Source: Nitrosomonadaceae bacterium (lineage in GTDB: Bacteria; Pseudomonadota; Gammaproteobacteria; Burkholderiales; Nitrosomonadaceae). From it: 64,000 nucleotides of DNA. The stretch is taken from the NCBI GenBank assembly GCA_919902515.1, contig CAKKRD010000014.1, positions 1-64,000 of the forward strand, given 5' to 3'. Positions 1 through 10,257 of the stretch are shown piece after piece. Made by a program: the position numbers and the translations under genes. Under the pieces are notes generated by a model. It made no database searches, was not told the DNA's origin, and was given only the letters and a program-made list of their open reading frames with translations. Every line of letters starts with the position of its first letter. The stretch's first letter is position 1.

Positions 1-76
1 GGTTACCCTCTTAAACTCGATGCATTATTGTCTTGACGGAGGGGTCCACTGTACAGACGAAGCGCTGATTGTATCT

Positions 77-850
77 TCAAGACGGTTTGCTGATGATTTC
101 ACGATCGAATCTATTCCCTTCCGCTAGTTGTTCGAAATAGTCTAATGATGCCTCCTGAGCAGAAACAAGAGACCCTTTAAGTGAAGCTATGCTGGTTAAC
201 GATTTCTTTTCCTTAAAAATGCGTTGCCAGTCGAATTTTAGAGTCACCAACTCCTCGCTAGCTTCTGTTTTTGTGATTTGGTGTATACATCGATCCGACC
301 AGTCTGCATTCTCACTCAAATTAGAAACAACCTGGAAATTATAAAAGTCTAATTTATTATCCCAGGGCTGCGACATATATTGAATAAATCGACAAATCCC
401 CGGAGGAGCCTCGTCCTCACTCACAACGGTTGTAGAGACTATTCCAATTCTTTCCAGTAAACGGATTTTAGGATCAATTACTAAATTGGCTGCATCCAGA
501 ACTCGCTTACAAACCTCAGGCAGCAATTTTGTAAATGGCTCTGGGTGAGAAAGCATTTCTACTATAGGGTGGCTTCCGCTAACGGGTTTGATCTTCATGC
601 GGTGCCCGAAAGCTACGGACACTTTTTCGGAATCAATTCCGTAATAAAATCCATCTTCAGTCGTTAGCTCAATGTCGAACGAATCTTGTTTTGCAAGCGA
701 GAAATTGTCATTCTTGCCGACAATCCAGCTATTAAGCAGAGGAGCGAGGGCGTCCAAAATCGAACTGCTCGAGACAAAGTGTTTATTGAAGCTTAAACCC
801 ACCGAGGGCGTAGACGCCAATTTGTCGCACCAACTCAAGTCAATCTCCAA
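77..850 (-). CDS. hypothetical protein (257 aa), no family recognised
   Basis: Long ORF, visibly more AT-rich than the rest of the window; no motif recognised. Confidence 0.5.
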   Translation of the reverse strand: MEIDLSWCDKLASTPSVGLSFNKHFVSSSSILDALAPLLNSWIVGKNDNFSLAKQDSFDIELTTEDGFYYGIDSEKVSVAFGHRMKIKPVSGSHPIVEMLSHPEPFTKLLPEVCKRVLDAANLVIDPKIRLLERIGIVSTTVVSEDEAPPGICRFIQYMSQPWDNKLDFYNFQVVSNLSENADWSDRCIHQITKTEASEELVTLKFDWQRIFKEKKSLTSIASLKGSLVSAQEASLDYFEQLAEGNRFDREIISKPS

Positions 851-1186
851 TTAAATAATAGGATTCAAACACCAATAATAGACTGAAATCGCTTTGATCG
901 TTCAATAAAAATTCCCGTCAGTCAATCACCCCTGTTTATAGCACGGGGGACTATAAATACATAGGTCATAAGCGCCTAACAGCAAATCCCCACGCCGGAT
1001 AGGGAAAAACATCTAGAACACCCTTACTGCAAGCCAAATGCGCTATGCATAACACCAAGCCACAAGTAGCCGGACGCGACGCGAGAAGAAGCCAGGTAGG
1101 ATTTATTTGACTGTACCGAGGTGTTTTATAACCGGAGATGCGGGTGGAATCCGAAAAACGCGACCAAACTCACACGACTTAACGAC

Positions 1187-2104
1187 TCAACCCAGTCTGG
1201 TACCGCAAACCCGGTTGCGGCCTGCGCTCTTCGCCTGATAGAGCATTCTGTCCGCAGCAGCCAGCAGGCCGGTGTAGCTATCGCTGGCCGGCATGGCGCA
1301 AGAGGCAAATCCGGCGCTGATGGTCACTTGGTCGAGAACGCTGGAGCGTGCATGAGGTAGGTGCAGGGAATAAACCGCTTGACGGAAATTCTCGGCGACT
1401 GCACTGGCGCCGGCAAAACCCACTCCTGGCAGAACCGCAGCAAACTCTTCGCCACCATAGCGGGCAACCATGTCCGCCGGACGGCTCAGCATGCTCTGTA
1501 GCGCTTGTGCCACGGCTTTGAGACAGATGTCGCCAACACCATGACCATAGTGATCGTTAAAAGGCTTAAAGTGGTCGATATCCAGCATGACAACAGATAT
1601 CGGTGTCTGGCTCCGGCTGGCTCGCCGCCATTCCACCGCCAAAACTTCCTCCAGGCGGCGGCGATTCGGGATATTGGTCAAGCCATCCAGTTGGGCAAGG
1701 GACTCCAGCATGTCGGTCTTTTGCTTGAGCAATATATGATTCCGCACCCGCGCCTTGACAATGGGCAGATTGAAAGGCTTGGTGATGTAATCGGCAGCAC
1801 CCAGATTCAGTCCGCGTTCCTCGTCGGCTGCGTTGTGACTGGCGGTAACAAAAATAATGGGAATATTCCTGGTGGTATCTCCTGCCGTGAGCCGACGACA
1901 GACCTCGTAGCCATCCATTTCCGGCATTATCGCATCAAGCAGGATCAGATCCGGAGGCTCGCTGCTGGTGGCAGCTCTCAGTGCGCTGGCGCCACTGTTG
2001 GCTACTTTTATATGATAATCGGCCTTCAATCCCTCCGCCAGAATCTGGACATTGGTGGGGCTGTCGTCGACGATGAGGATGCGCGGCATATCTCCAATTT
2101 TCAT
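1187..2104 (-). CDS. response regulator with GGDEF diguanylate cyclase output domain
   Basis: N-terminal receiver (ILIVDDSPTNVQILAEGL, LILLDAIMPEMDG, ITKPF) plus GGDEF domain (LDIDHFKPFNDHYGH, RYGGEEFAAVLPG). ATG at 2104 overlaps the upstream kinase stop by ATGA. Confidence 0.93.
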   Translation of the reverse strand: MKIGDMPRILIVDDSPTNVQILAEGLKADYHIKVANSGASALRAATSSEPPDLILLDAIMPEMDGYEVCRRLTAGDTTRNIPIIFVTASHNAADEERGLNLGAADYITKPFNLPIVKARVRNHILLKQKTDMLESLAQLDGLTNIPNRRRLEEVLAVEWRRASRSQTPISVVMLDIDHFKPFNDHYGHGVGDICLKAVAQALQSMLSRPADMVARYGGEEFAAVLPGVGFAGASAVAENFRQAVYSLHLPHARSSVLDQVTISAGFASCAMPASDSYTGLLAAADRMLYQAKSAGRNRVCGTRLG

Positions 2105-5082
2105 GTGGCTTCCCATAACGCAATGTCGGCTTCGGCGGCCAGCCGGGTTAACAGGTACAGCGCTTGAGTATAATTCAATTGTTCCACCTGCTGCCGCAAC
2201 TCTTGATACAGAATAGCCTGAGGTGTGCCAGCCAGCAAGCTCTGTAATTCCTCCAGCAATTCTACCGGCACCAGATCGTTATTATCGAGCTGATTGCGCA
2301 AACGGCGGCACAGGAGGGTCAGCCACTCCCGCTCCAGCGGTAGCACTGTGCCCGCTTGCCCTGCTCCAAGCCGGCCCACACTATCCAGCGCCTGCGCTAA
2401 AGCTGCCCGGAATTCCGGCAAAGTGGCGGGCATCTGCCCGGCTTGCAGCTCCAACTCCAGCGTATGCGCTGCCTCATACAAGGCTTGTGCACCAACATTG
2501 CCTGCCACTCCTTTGAGCTGATGCAGAAAATGTGCCGCATCTGCCTGCCGGCCCGCGCTCATCAGGCTATCCAGCCTGCTCTGAGCATGAGCGAATTCAT
2601 CGCCAAACTGGCGCAGCATTTTCCCGAGGAAATCTTTATTCCCGCCAAACCTGGCCAATGCCCCGGACAAATCAAAATCAGGCAACTTATCCAGAAATTC
2701 ATTGCCCTGCCCGGCGGATTGCAGGGGCTGTACGGCCGGTGATGCGTTCCGGTACAGGTTAGGCTTGACCCACTGGCTGAGCGTATCGATCAGCCGTGGC
2801 GGGTCGAAAGGTTTGCTGACAAAATCATTCATCCCGGCTGCTTCGCAGGCCTGCCGGTCCTTGAGCATGGCCGCCGCTGTCATGGCAATGATAGGCAGAT
2901 GTTGTTTGCCAGGCAGGCTGCGTATGCGCTGCGTTGTCTCAAAGCCGTCCATCCCAGGCATCTGCAGATCCATCAGAACCATGTCGAAGTCTCCGCGCTG
3001 AACCTGCGCCAGCGCGATCCGGCCGTTGTCGGCCAGACTGACCTCGGCACCTGCCTGCTGCAGGAACTCCTGGACGACCTGCTGATTGATGACATTATCT
3101 TCAACCAGCAGGATACGCACGCCTTTCAGGCGCTGTGTGTTGATTGCGGGCTCAATGCTGCGATCCGGACTCGATACGGCCACCCCGAAACGGGCAGTAA
3201 AACTGAAAACGCTACCCTGTCCGGACTGACTGCTCACTGTGATGTTGCCGCCCATCATCTCCACCAAACGCTTGCTGATGCTCAAACCCAAACCGGTGCC
3301 GCCGTATTTGCGAGTGATCGATGTGTCGACCTGGCCAAAAGCTGTAAACAGGCGCCTGATCTGTTCCAGGGTAAGTCCGATGCCGGTATCGCTCATGGTG
3401 AAGCGCAGCAAGACATCTGTCGGTGGTGCATCTGCGGAAAGCATCTCGGCGAGCTCGACTTTAAGCCTTACTTCACCGCATTTGGTAAATTTGATGGCAT
3501 TGCTCAGCAGATTCTGCAAAATCTGCCCCAGGCGCAGAGAGTCGCCCACGAGGTTGGGGGGAACATCACTGGCGCTTTCGTAGCCTAGCCTGAGACCTTT
3601 GCCGATTGCAGCTTCGATAAAGAGATTGGAGCAAGTTTGCAGCACGGATTCCAACTGAAAAACATTGGTTTCCAGTTCCATCTGTCCAGCTTCGACTTTG
3701 GAGTAATCGAGGATGTCGTTGAGGATACTCATCAGGGATTTGGATGAGCTATAGATCTTCTGCAAGTAATCCTTCTGTTTCAGCGTAAGCTCGGTGCCCA
3801 ATGCCAATTGGCTCAGTCCAAGAATCGCGCTCAAGGGTGTGCGGATTTCATGACTCATGTTGGCCAGAAACTCACTCTTGGCCTGATTCGCCCGCTCTGC
3901 TTCAGTCTTCGCCTCCAGCAGCGCTTTCTCGACCAGCTTACGCTCGATGACGTCACGCACAACAGCTATAAAGCGCCCGCGTTCCGTCCCCTTCCGCACG
4001 AACTGGAGGAAAATCTCCACCAGAATGTCATGCCCATCCTTGTGGCGATGGACAGTCTGAAAGTTGAGAGAAGGTTGCGTACCGTCAATCAGCGGCTGCA
4101 CCATTTGCCGGAAATGCTCCAGCATGAACTCGGGTTCGATATCAAGCGGAGTCATTTCCAGCAACTCGGCTTCGGTATAGCCCACCTGCTCCAGCGCGCC
4201 GTTGTTCACATAGATGAAACGGAAATCGCCCTCGCGGAACATGAAAACGCTATCCAGCGTCTGGTCAAGTGTGTACTTGAACTGCGACAGCCTCTCCTCC
4301 GACTGCTTGCGTTCGGTAATATCGTGGAAAACCTCCACATTGCACAGCCGTCCGTTAATCACTGCCGCTGAGCCCGAAATGTCAACCTGGATGAGGTTGC
4401 CATCCTTACGCAGCAATGAGACATCTTGCACGACGAAACACTCCCCACACGCCACCTCTGAGAACTTGCGGCTGAGTTCCGGCAGTACTGCCGCAGGATG
4501 AATCGATTCCAAGTTCATCGTCAGTAACTCGTCAGCAGAGACGCCCAGCATCCAACACATGGCCTGGTTGCCGAAGATGAATTGCCGGCTCTCGACATCG
4601 GCGATCAGGATGCCGTCAAACACGGCTTGCACAATGGTGCGCATCTGTGCTTCCTTCTCGCTCAGCAAGCGCTCCATCTGCGTACGTTCGGTGACATCGA
4701 TGCCAAAGCCGGCAATATTTACCACTTGGCCCGCAGCATCCTTGAGAGGAGAAAAGATCATGTCCACATCGCGCCGGCCGAGGCCTGGGAAATAAGCGGC
4801 GATATCCTCGCGCACCACCTCGCCGTGCGCTGCTGTCTGGATGATTTTCTGTATCCTCGGCTCGGTGCCTGGCTCCAGCCAACCAATTTCCCAAAAATAA
4901 CGGCAGAGCACTTCATCGCGCTGCAAGCCCATGAGTGTCAGCGGGGCCTGGTTAACCTCAGCAATAATGCCATCGAGTGTGAGCATGGTGATAAAACCAA
5001 ACTGCGAATCGAGAATCTGCCGCAGACGGTCGCGTTCATATTGCAGCGCCTGCTGCGCCTGTTTCCTGGTTAAATGGTGCAT
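2101..5082 (-). CDS. hybrid sensor histidine kinase (multiple PAS, HisKA, HATPase, REC, HPt)
   Basis: H-box NMSHEIRTPLSAILG, GTGLGLSISKRLVEMMGG, receiver ILLVEDNVINQQV/MDLQMPGMDG, HPt-like HFLHQLKGVAGNVGA; repeated PAS-like segments at N-terminus. Confidence 0.95.
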   Translation of the reverse strand: MHHLTRKQAQQALQYERDRLRQILDSQFGFITMLTLDGIIAEVNQAPLTLMGLQRDEVLCRYFWEIGWLEPGTEPRIQKIIQTAAHGEVVREDIAAYFPGLGRRDVDMIFSPLKDAAGQVVNIAGFGIDVTERTQMERLLSEKEAQMRTIVQAVFDGILIADVESRQFIFGNQAMCWMLGVSADELLTMNLESIHPAAVLPELSRKFSEVACGECFVVQDVSLLRKDGNLIQVDISGSAAVINGRLCNVEVFHDITERKQSEERLSQFKYTLDQTLDSVFMFREGDFRFIYVNNGALEQVGYTEAELLEMTPLDIEPEFMLEHFRQMVQPLIDGTQPSLNFQTVHRHKDGHDILVEIFLQFVRKGTERGRFIAVVRDVIERKLVEKALLEAKTEAERANQAKSEFLANMSHEIRTPLSAILGLSQLALGTELTLKQKDYLQKIYSSSKSLMSILNDILDYSKVEAGQMELETNVFQLESVLQTCSNLFIEAAIGKGLRLGYESASDVPPNLVGDSLRLGQILQNLLSNAIKFTKCGEVRLKVELAEMLSADAPPTDVLLRFTMSDTGIGLTLEQIRRLFTAFGQVDTSITRKYGGTGLGLSISKRLVEMMGGNITVSSQSGQGSVFSFTARFGVAVSSPDRSIEPAINTQRLKGVRILLVEDNVINQQVVQEFLQQAGAEVSLADNGRIALAQVQRGDFDMVLMDLQMPGMDGFETTQRIRSLPGKQHLPIIAMTAAAMLKDRQACEAAGMNDFVSKPFDPPRLIDTLSQWVKPNLYRNASPAVQPLQSAGQGNEFLDKLPDFDLSGALARFGGNKDFLGKMLRQFGDEFAHAQSRLDSLMSAGRQADAAHFLHQLKGVAGNVGAQALYEAAHTLELELQAGQMPATLPEFRAALAQALDSVGRLGAGQAGTVLPLEREWLTLLCRRLRNQLDNNDLVPVELLEELQSLLAGTPQAILYQELRQQVEQLNYTQALYLLTRLAAEADIALWEAT

Positions 5083-5378
5083 TTTTGTGCGGGATTATCG
5101 CAATGGTCGTTAATGGTCGTTAATAGGCTGTCGGAAAGATCCGAAATACTCACTTACCTGTTATAGGCATAGCCGGCACAAATTACGCCAGCATTTTTAT
5201 TTATGCCTTCATTTGTCAACTTCGGACAAGCAAAGATAAATAAGTCCGCCTAGAACTTTGGATACTTAAGGGTGTCATATGGTTCGTATGAAGCATGATT
5301 TCTTGACTAACTGCCCGTTTCCCTTTAAATTGCAGCGTTACTTCACCCTTAAATTCATCCCAAAAGGATTGCAACCAC

Positions 5379-6548
5379 ATGACCTTAGGCCTTATTGACT
5401 TGCCCTGGTGGGGCTATATTGTAGTTACCCTGGTTCTCACCCATATCTCCATTGCCGGCATCACCATTTTTCTGCATCGCCATCAGGCGCACCGGGCATT
5501 GGATCTGCACCCCATACCCAGTCATTTTTTCCGTTTCTGGCTGTGGCTTACCACCGGCATGGAAACCAAGGAATGGGCGGCAGTTCACCGCAAACATCAT
5601 GCCAAGTGCGAAACCGCTGAAGACCCCCATAGCCCGGTAATTTATGGCATTGGCAAGGTGCTGAGAGAAGGCTCTGAACTCTACCGGAAAGAAGCCAAGA
5701 ATCCGGAGACCATGGAAAGATACGGCCATGGCACCCCCGATGACTGGCTGGAGCGTAACGTCTACACCAGGCATAGCGCCAAGGGCGTTGCGCTGATGCT
5801 GATTATCGATGTCGTCCTGTTTGGCCCCATCGGGCTTACCATGTGGGCGGTGCAAATGCTCTGGTCGCCAGTCATGGCTGCCGGCGTCATTAACGGCGTC
5901 GGTCACTACTGGGGTTACCGTAACTTCCAGGCAGAGGATGCCAGCCGCAATATCATCCCCTGGGGTATCCTCATCGGCGGGGAAGAATTACATAACAATC
6001 ACCATGCTTATGCCACTTCCGCACGGCTATCCAATAAATGGTATGAGTTTGACATCGGCTGGATGTACATATGCATTCTGGAATTCATGGGGCTCGCTCA
6101 GGTGAAGAAGGTCGCACCCAGATTGCGCTTCGATACGGCCAAGACCCAGTGTGATTTCGATACGCTGCAAGCCGTCATTTCTCACCGCTACGAAGTGCTG
6201 GCGAAGTATACCCAATCCCTTAAACTTACGCTCGCCAAAGAAATCGATCACCTGAAAGAAGCGACCACACATCACGGCGTAGATCGTTCCACTCTTAAGC
6301 GTTGGGTGCTGGCTGACTCTAAAACATTGAAAGAAGATGAACGCACCAAACTGAATCTGGTGCTGAGCAAGACCACGACGCTGGATAAAGTCTATACCAT
6401 GCGCGAGGAACTCATGTCTGTGTGGCAGCGCTCCGCTGCAACCAAAGATGAGCTGGTCAGACAATTGGAAGACTGGTGTCGTCGCGCAGAGGAAAGTGGT
6501 ATCGAAGTGCTGCAGAATTTCTCCCGCAGGCTGCGCTGCTACGCATAA
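5379..6548 (+). CDS. fatty acid desaturase (acyl-CoA delta-9 desaturase-like)
   Basis: Histidine boxes HRHQAH, HRKHH, HNNHH and multiple hydrophobic segments. Confidence 0.9.
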   Translation: MTLGLIDLPWWGYIVVTLVLTHISIAGITIFLHRHQAHRALDLHPIPSHFFRFWLWLTTGMETKEWAAVHRKHHAKCETAEDPHSPVIYGIGKVLREGSELYRKEAKNPETMERYGHGTPDDWLERNVYTRHSAKGVALMLIIDVVLFGPIGLTMWAVQMLWSPVMAAGVINGVGHYWGYRNFQAEDASRNIIPWGILIGGEELHNNHHAYATSARLSNKWYEFDIGWMYICILEFMGLAQVKKVAPRLRFDTAKTQCDFDTLQAVISHRYEVLAKYTQSLKLTLAKEIDHLKEATTHHGVDRSTLKRWVLADSKTLKEDERTKLNLVLSKTTTLDKVYTMREELMSVWQRSAATKDELVRQLEDWCRRAEESGIEVLQNFSRRLRCYA

Positions 6549-6561
6549 CGCATCAGTAAGG

Positions 6562-6602
6562 CACCATAAAAAAACCCGCCGATGGCGGGTTTTTTTATGG
6601 TG
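6562..6602. terminator. bidirectional intrinsic terminator between convergent genes
   Basis: Perfect inverted repeat caccataaaaaaacccgcc-gat-ggcgggtttttttatggtg, with A and T tracts on either side of the GC stem. Confidence 0.88.
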
Positions 6603-6664
6603 CTGCATATTTTACCTGACTGTTCGTTCAGCGCAGTACAACCCTGCGTCTTTAATAAACAACG

Positions 6665-6820
6665 CTACTTGAGCTTGGTTTCCTTGTATTTGACGTGCTT
6701 GCGCACCACCGGATCGAATTTCAGGATTTCCAATTTCTCCGGGGTAGTGCGTTTGTTCTTGGTGGTGGTATAAAAATGCCCCGTTCCAGCCGAGGATTCA
6801 AGTTTGATTTTCTCGCGCAT
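6665..6820 (-). CDS. rpmG: 50S ribosomal protein L33 (51 aa; not in supplied ORF list)
   Basis: Minus-strand translation [51 protein letters not shown]; adjacent to rpmB. Confidence 0.96.
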   Translation of the reverse strand: MREKIKLESSAGTGHFYTTTKNKRTTPEKLEILKFDPVVRKHVKYKETKLK

Positions 6821-6849
6821 GAGAATTCCTTAAGTTATTTGTTCGCTTG

Positions 6850-7086
6850 TTAGATGCTGTCGCCGTTGGCGCGCATTCCCGCCAGCACAGCGTCAATACC
6901 ATTCTTGTCTATGGTGCGTAGCGCTGCATTGGACAAGCGCAGTCTGATCCAGCGATTCTCGCTCTCAATCCAGAATTTGCGACGCTGCAGGTTGGGCAGA
7001 AAACGTCGTTTGGTCTTGTTGTTAGCGTGGGAAACATTGTGACCGGACATGGGTTTCTTGCCGGTAACTTCGCATACTCGTGCCAT
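6850..7086 (-). CDS. rpmB: 50S ribosomal protein L28
   Basis: [34 protein letters not shown]...; start chosen at MARVCEV. Confidence 0.97.
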   Translation of the reverse strand: MARVCEVTGKKPMSGHNVSHANNKTKRRFLPNLQRRKFWIESENRWIRLRLSNAALRTIDKNGIDAVLAGMRANGDSI

Positions 7087-7149
7087 GATGATGCACTCCA
7101 GAATTCGCAAAAGGGCGCATTATATCCCGATTTCAGGGAATTTCTCAAA

Positions 7150-7824
7150 TCAAATCAATCCGCGCTCGGCAAATGACATCGCAGCCCCGCCGCCAACGAT
7201 GAAATGATCCAGCACCTTTACGTCCACCAGCGCGAGCGCCTGCTTCAACGACTGGGTCAGAATTTCGTCGGCCTGACTCGGTTCCGCCACGCCGGAAGGA
7301 TGATTATGGGCGAAAATCATTGCCGCCGCATTGTGATACAACGCCCGCTTCACCACCTCGCGCGGATACACGCTGGTCTGGGTGAGAGTACCGTTGAACA
7401 GCTCCTCGGCAGCAATGGCACGGTTCTGGGCATCGAGAAAAATACCGACGAAGATCTCGTGCTTTTTACCCTCGAGACTGAGACGCAAGTAATCGCGCAC
7501 CGATTTCGGTGAGTTCATGGCATCACCGCTTTTCAGCTCTTCCTCCAGCGCGCGCCGCGCCATTTCCAATACCGCCTGCAATTGCGCATATTTGGCCGGC
7601 CCCATTCCGGGTACCTGGCAAAATGTGGTTTGATTGGCGGCAAACAGACCGGTCAAGCTGCCGAAACGCGTAAGCAGCTCACGCGCCAAATCCACTGCAC
7701 TTTTCCCCACCATGCCGGTACGCAGGAATAGTGCCAGCAGCTCGGCATCGGAAAGATACGCGGCGCCGTTTTTCAGGAGTTTTTCCCGCGGGCGTTCGGA
7801 TTCCGGCCAGTCTGGAATTGCCAT
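7150..7824 (-). CDS. radC: RadC family JAB/MPN-domain protein
   Basis: HNHPSG...S...D motif ([15 protein letters not shown]) and N-terminal helix-hairpin-helix region; next to rpmB/rpmG and divergent from coaBC. Confidence 0.95.
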   Translation of the reverse strand: MAIPDWPESERPREKLLKNGAAYLSDAELLALFLRTGMVGKSAVDLARELLTRFGSLTGLFAANQTTFCQVPGMGPAKYAQLQAVLEMARRALEEELKSGDAMNSPKSVRDYLRLSLEGKKHEIFVGIFLDAQNRAIAAEELFNGTLTQTSVYPREVVKRALYHNAAAMIFAHNHPSGVAEPSQADEILTQSLKQALALVDVKVLDHFIVGGGAAMSFAERGLI

Positions 7825-7928
7825 GGTTTAACCCGCAGCGCGAAAAATAATAGATAAACAAAAAATAGAACGTGCACCCGGAAAAAGCAACCTAACCGGC
7901 GCGTAGCGACCTCCCTCTGTAATGCAAC

Positions 7929-7942
7929 ACCGGATTTAGGTT
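7929..7942. repeat. solo copy of the terminal repeat of the 9643-9819 element
   Basis: accggatttaggtt, identical to the right terminus at 9808-9821. Confidence 0.6.
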
Positions 7943-7970
7943 AAACTGCTCCCGTGCAAGATAATTCGCT

Positions 7971-9182
7971 GTGAATATGGCCAATACACCCGCTCCAACC
8001 GCCAGGCGTCTGCTGCTGGGACTAACTGGTGGTGTAGCCGCTTACAAGGCGGCGGAGCTCGCACGCCTGTTGATGCAGGATGGCATCGAGGTGCAGGCGG
8101 TAATGACCGAGTCGGCCTGTCGTTTTGTCGGCCCGGCCACGCTGCAGGCATTGACCGGCAAACCGGTATTCACCGATCTGTGGGACGCCCGCGTTGCCAA
8201 CAACATGGCGCATATAGACCTCACGCGCAATGCAGATGCGATTCTTGTCGCGCCCGCCAGCGCCGACTTTATCGCCAAACTCGCCAATGGTCTGGCCGAT
8301 GACCTGCTCTCGACATTGTGCCTCGCGCGCGACTGCCCCTTGCTGGTCGCCCCCGCCATGAACCGGCAGATGTGGGAGCACCCGGCGACTCAGCGCAACC
8401 TTGCCACGCTGCGGCGTGATGGCGTGACGATACTCAATCCCGGCAGTGGCGCTCAGGCCTGCGGTGAGACCGGCATGGGGCGCATGCTGGAGGCGCGGGA
8501 ACTAGCCGAAGCGGTGCACACTGTTTTTCAACCCAGGCTGCTGCAAGGCAAACGCGTACTGGTTACTGCCGGACCGACCTACGAGGCGATCGATGCGGTT
8601 CGCGGCATTACCAATTCAAGTTCCGGAAAAATGGGCTATGCCGTGGCTCGCGCCGCACTGCAAGCGGGTGCCGATGTCACCCTTATCTCCGGCCCGGTGT
8701 GTCTGCAAGCTCCCGCTGCGGCCCGGCTCATCAACGTGGTGAGCGCGCGGGATATGCTGGCAGCGGTGAAGAATGAAGTTTCACGTACCGATATTTTTGT
8801 GAGCGTTGCGGCAGTGGCAGACTACCGTGCTGCCACTACCAGTAAACAGAAAATCAAGAAAACAGGTGGCGGTCTCACTCTGGAGCTCACTCCTAATCCA
8901 GACATTCTGGAGTACGTGGCAAATCTGCCCAAGCCGCCATTCTGCGTAGGCTTTGCGGCAGAAACGGAGAATCTGGAGAAAAATGCGGCCATCAAACGGC
9001 GCAAGAAAAAATTGCCACTGCTCGCCGCCAATCTGGCTCAGGACGCTATCGGCTCTGATGAAAATGCATTGACCCTGTTCGACGACGAGGGCAAACACTC
9101 CTTGGCAAAAGCACCGAAAATAGAGCAAGCGCGACGCCTGATTCAACATATCGCAGCATTGTACGAAAAACGAAAGTCCTGA
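7971..9182 (+). CDS. coaBC: phosphopantothenoylcysteine decarboxylase/synthetase
   Basis: LLGLTGGVAAYKAAELARLL, APAMNRQMWEHPATQRN, VTAGPTYEAIDAVRGITNSSSGKMGYA. GTG start at 7971 or ATG at 7977. Confidence 0.97.
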   Translation: MNMANTPAPTARRLLLGLTGGVAAYKAAELARLLMQDGIEVQAVMTESACRFVGPATLQALTGKPVFTDLWDARVANNMAHIDLTRNADAILVAPASADFIAKLANGLADDLLSTLCLARDCPLLVAPAMNRQMWEHPATQRNLATLRRDGVTILNPGSGAQACGETGMGRMLEARELAEAVHTVFQPRLLQGKRVLVTAGPTYEAIDAVRGITNSSSGKMGYAVARAALQAGADVTLISGPVCLQAPAAARLINVVSARDMLAAVKNEVSRTDIFVSVAAVADYRAATTSKQKIKKTGGGLTLELTPNPDILEYVANLPKPPFCVGFAAETENLEKNAAIKRRKKKLPLLAANLAQDAIGSDENALTLFDDEGKHSLAKAPKIEQARRLIQHIAALYEKRKS

Positions 9183-9191
9183 CGCCCTCCC

Positions 9192-9641
9192 ATGATAAAA
9201 ATCGACATTAAAGTTCTCGATCCACGCCTGAAAACTCAGCTTCCGGCCTATGCCACACTCGGCTCCGCAGGCCTTGATCTGCGTGCCTGCACTGAACATG
9301 TGATGACTATCCAGCCTGGGGAAACCAGCCTTATCCCCACCGGCATCGCCATCCATCTTGCCGACCCCGGACTCGCAGCAATGGTTTTGCCGCGTTCCGG
9401 ACTGGGTCACAAGCATGGCATAGTCCTGGGCAATCTGGTCGGACTGATCGACTCCGATTATCAGGGACAGATACTTGTCTCCTGCTGGAATCGTGGACGC
9501 ACGCCGTTCCTGTTGAATCCGCTGGAGCGGATCGCGCAACTGGTCGTAGTGCCGGTGGTGCAGGTGGATTTCAACGTGGTGGATGACTTTGAACAAAGTC
9601 ACCGTGGCGAGAATGGCTTTGGCAGCACCGGCAAACATTGA
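9192..9641 (+). CDS. dut: dUTP diphosphatase
   Basis: [41 protein letters not shown] motifs. Confidence 0.98.
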   Translation: MIKIDIKVLDPRLKTQLPAYATLGSAGLDLRACTEHVMTIQPGETSLIPTGIAIHLADPGLAAMVLPRSGLGHKHGIVLGNLVGLIDSDYQGQILVSCWNRGRTPFLLNPLERIAQLVVVPVVQVDFNVVDDFEQSHRGENGFGSTGKH

Positions 9642-9642
9642 C

Positions 9643-9819
9643 CCTAAATCCGGCAGTTGATCGCTTATTTTTCAGTTTAACACCATGCCCTATAGCAACT
9701 TTTTGCAGCACATGGCTGCGTTGCAACTCCTTGGAATGGAATGGCCATTCCGCGTCGTTGCGCCTTGCCCTGCACACCAAAAACCGTACACTCTACCCTG
9801 TCCAACTACCGGATTTAGG
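9643..9819. mobile_element. MITE-like element with TIR CCTAAATCCGGYAGTTG
   Basis: Left end cctaaatccggcagttg inverted relative to right end caactaccggatttagg; about 177 bp; internal perfect palindrome ggaatggccattcc; no coding content. Confidence 0.65.
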
Positions 9820-9822
9820 TTG

Positions 9823-10254
9823 ATGCGCCAGCTTGCAATTCTTCTCATTCTTCTTGTGTCAGCACCAGCCAGTGCTGAGATGCCGGTAATCCAGATCAAG
9901 ATTGCCAATCACGTTCTTTCCACTGAAGTTGCCCACACGCAAACATCCCGTACGCAGGGATTGATGTATCGACAATCGATGGGTGAAAACAGGGGCATGC
10001 TGTTCGTGTTTCCGGAAACCGGTTATCACAGCATGTGGATGGTCAATACCAATATCCCGTTGAGTGTCGCCTTTGTTGACGAAAAAGGCGTGATTCTCAA
10101 CATCGCCGACATGGTGCCGCATACCAGGATGGCGCACAGTTCCGCCGGTGCGGCCAAATATGCGATCGAAGCAAATCTTGGCTGGTTCTGGGAAAGAGGA
10201 ATAAAAGCAGGCAAACATGTCAGCGGACTGGAGAGAGCCCCGGCAGCGGAATAA
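9823..10254 (+). CDS. DUF192 family exported protein
   Basis: Signal peptide MRQLAILLILLVSAPASA, then HTQTSRTQGLMYRQSMGENRGMLFVFPETGYHSMWMVNTNIPLSVAFVD, typical of DUF192. Confidence 0.85.
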   Translation: MRQLAILLILLVSAPASAEMPVIQIKIANHVLSTEVAHTQTSRTQGLMYRQSMGENRGMLFVFPETGYHSMWMVNTNIPLSVAFVDEKGVILNIADMVPHTRMAHSSAGAAKYAIEANLGWFWERGIKAGKHVSGLERAPAAE

Positions 10255-10257
10255 CCC

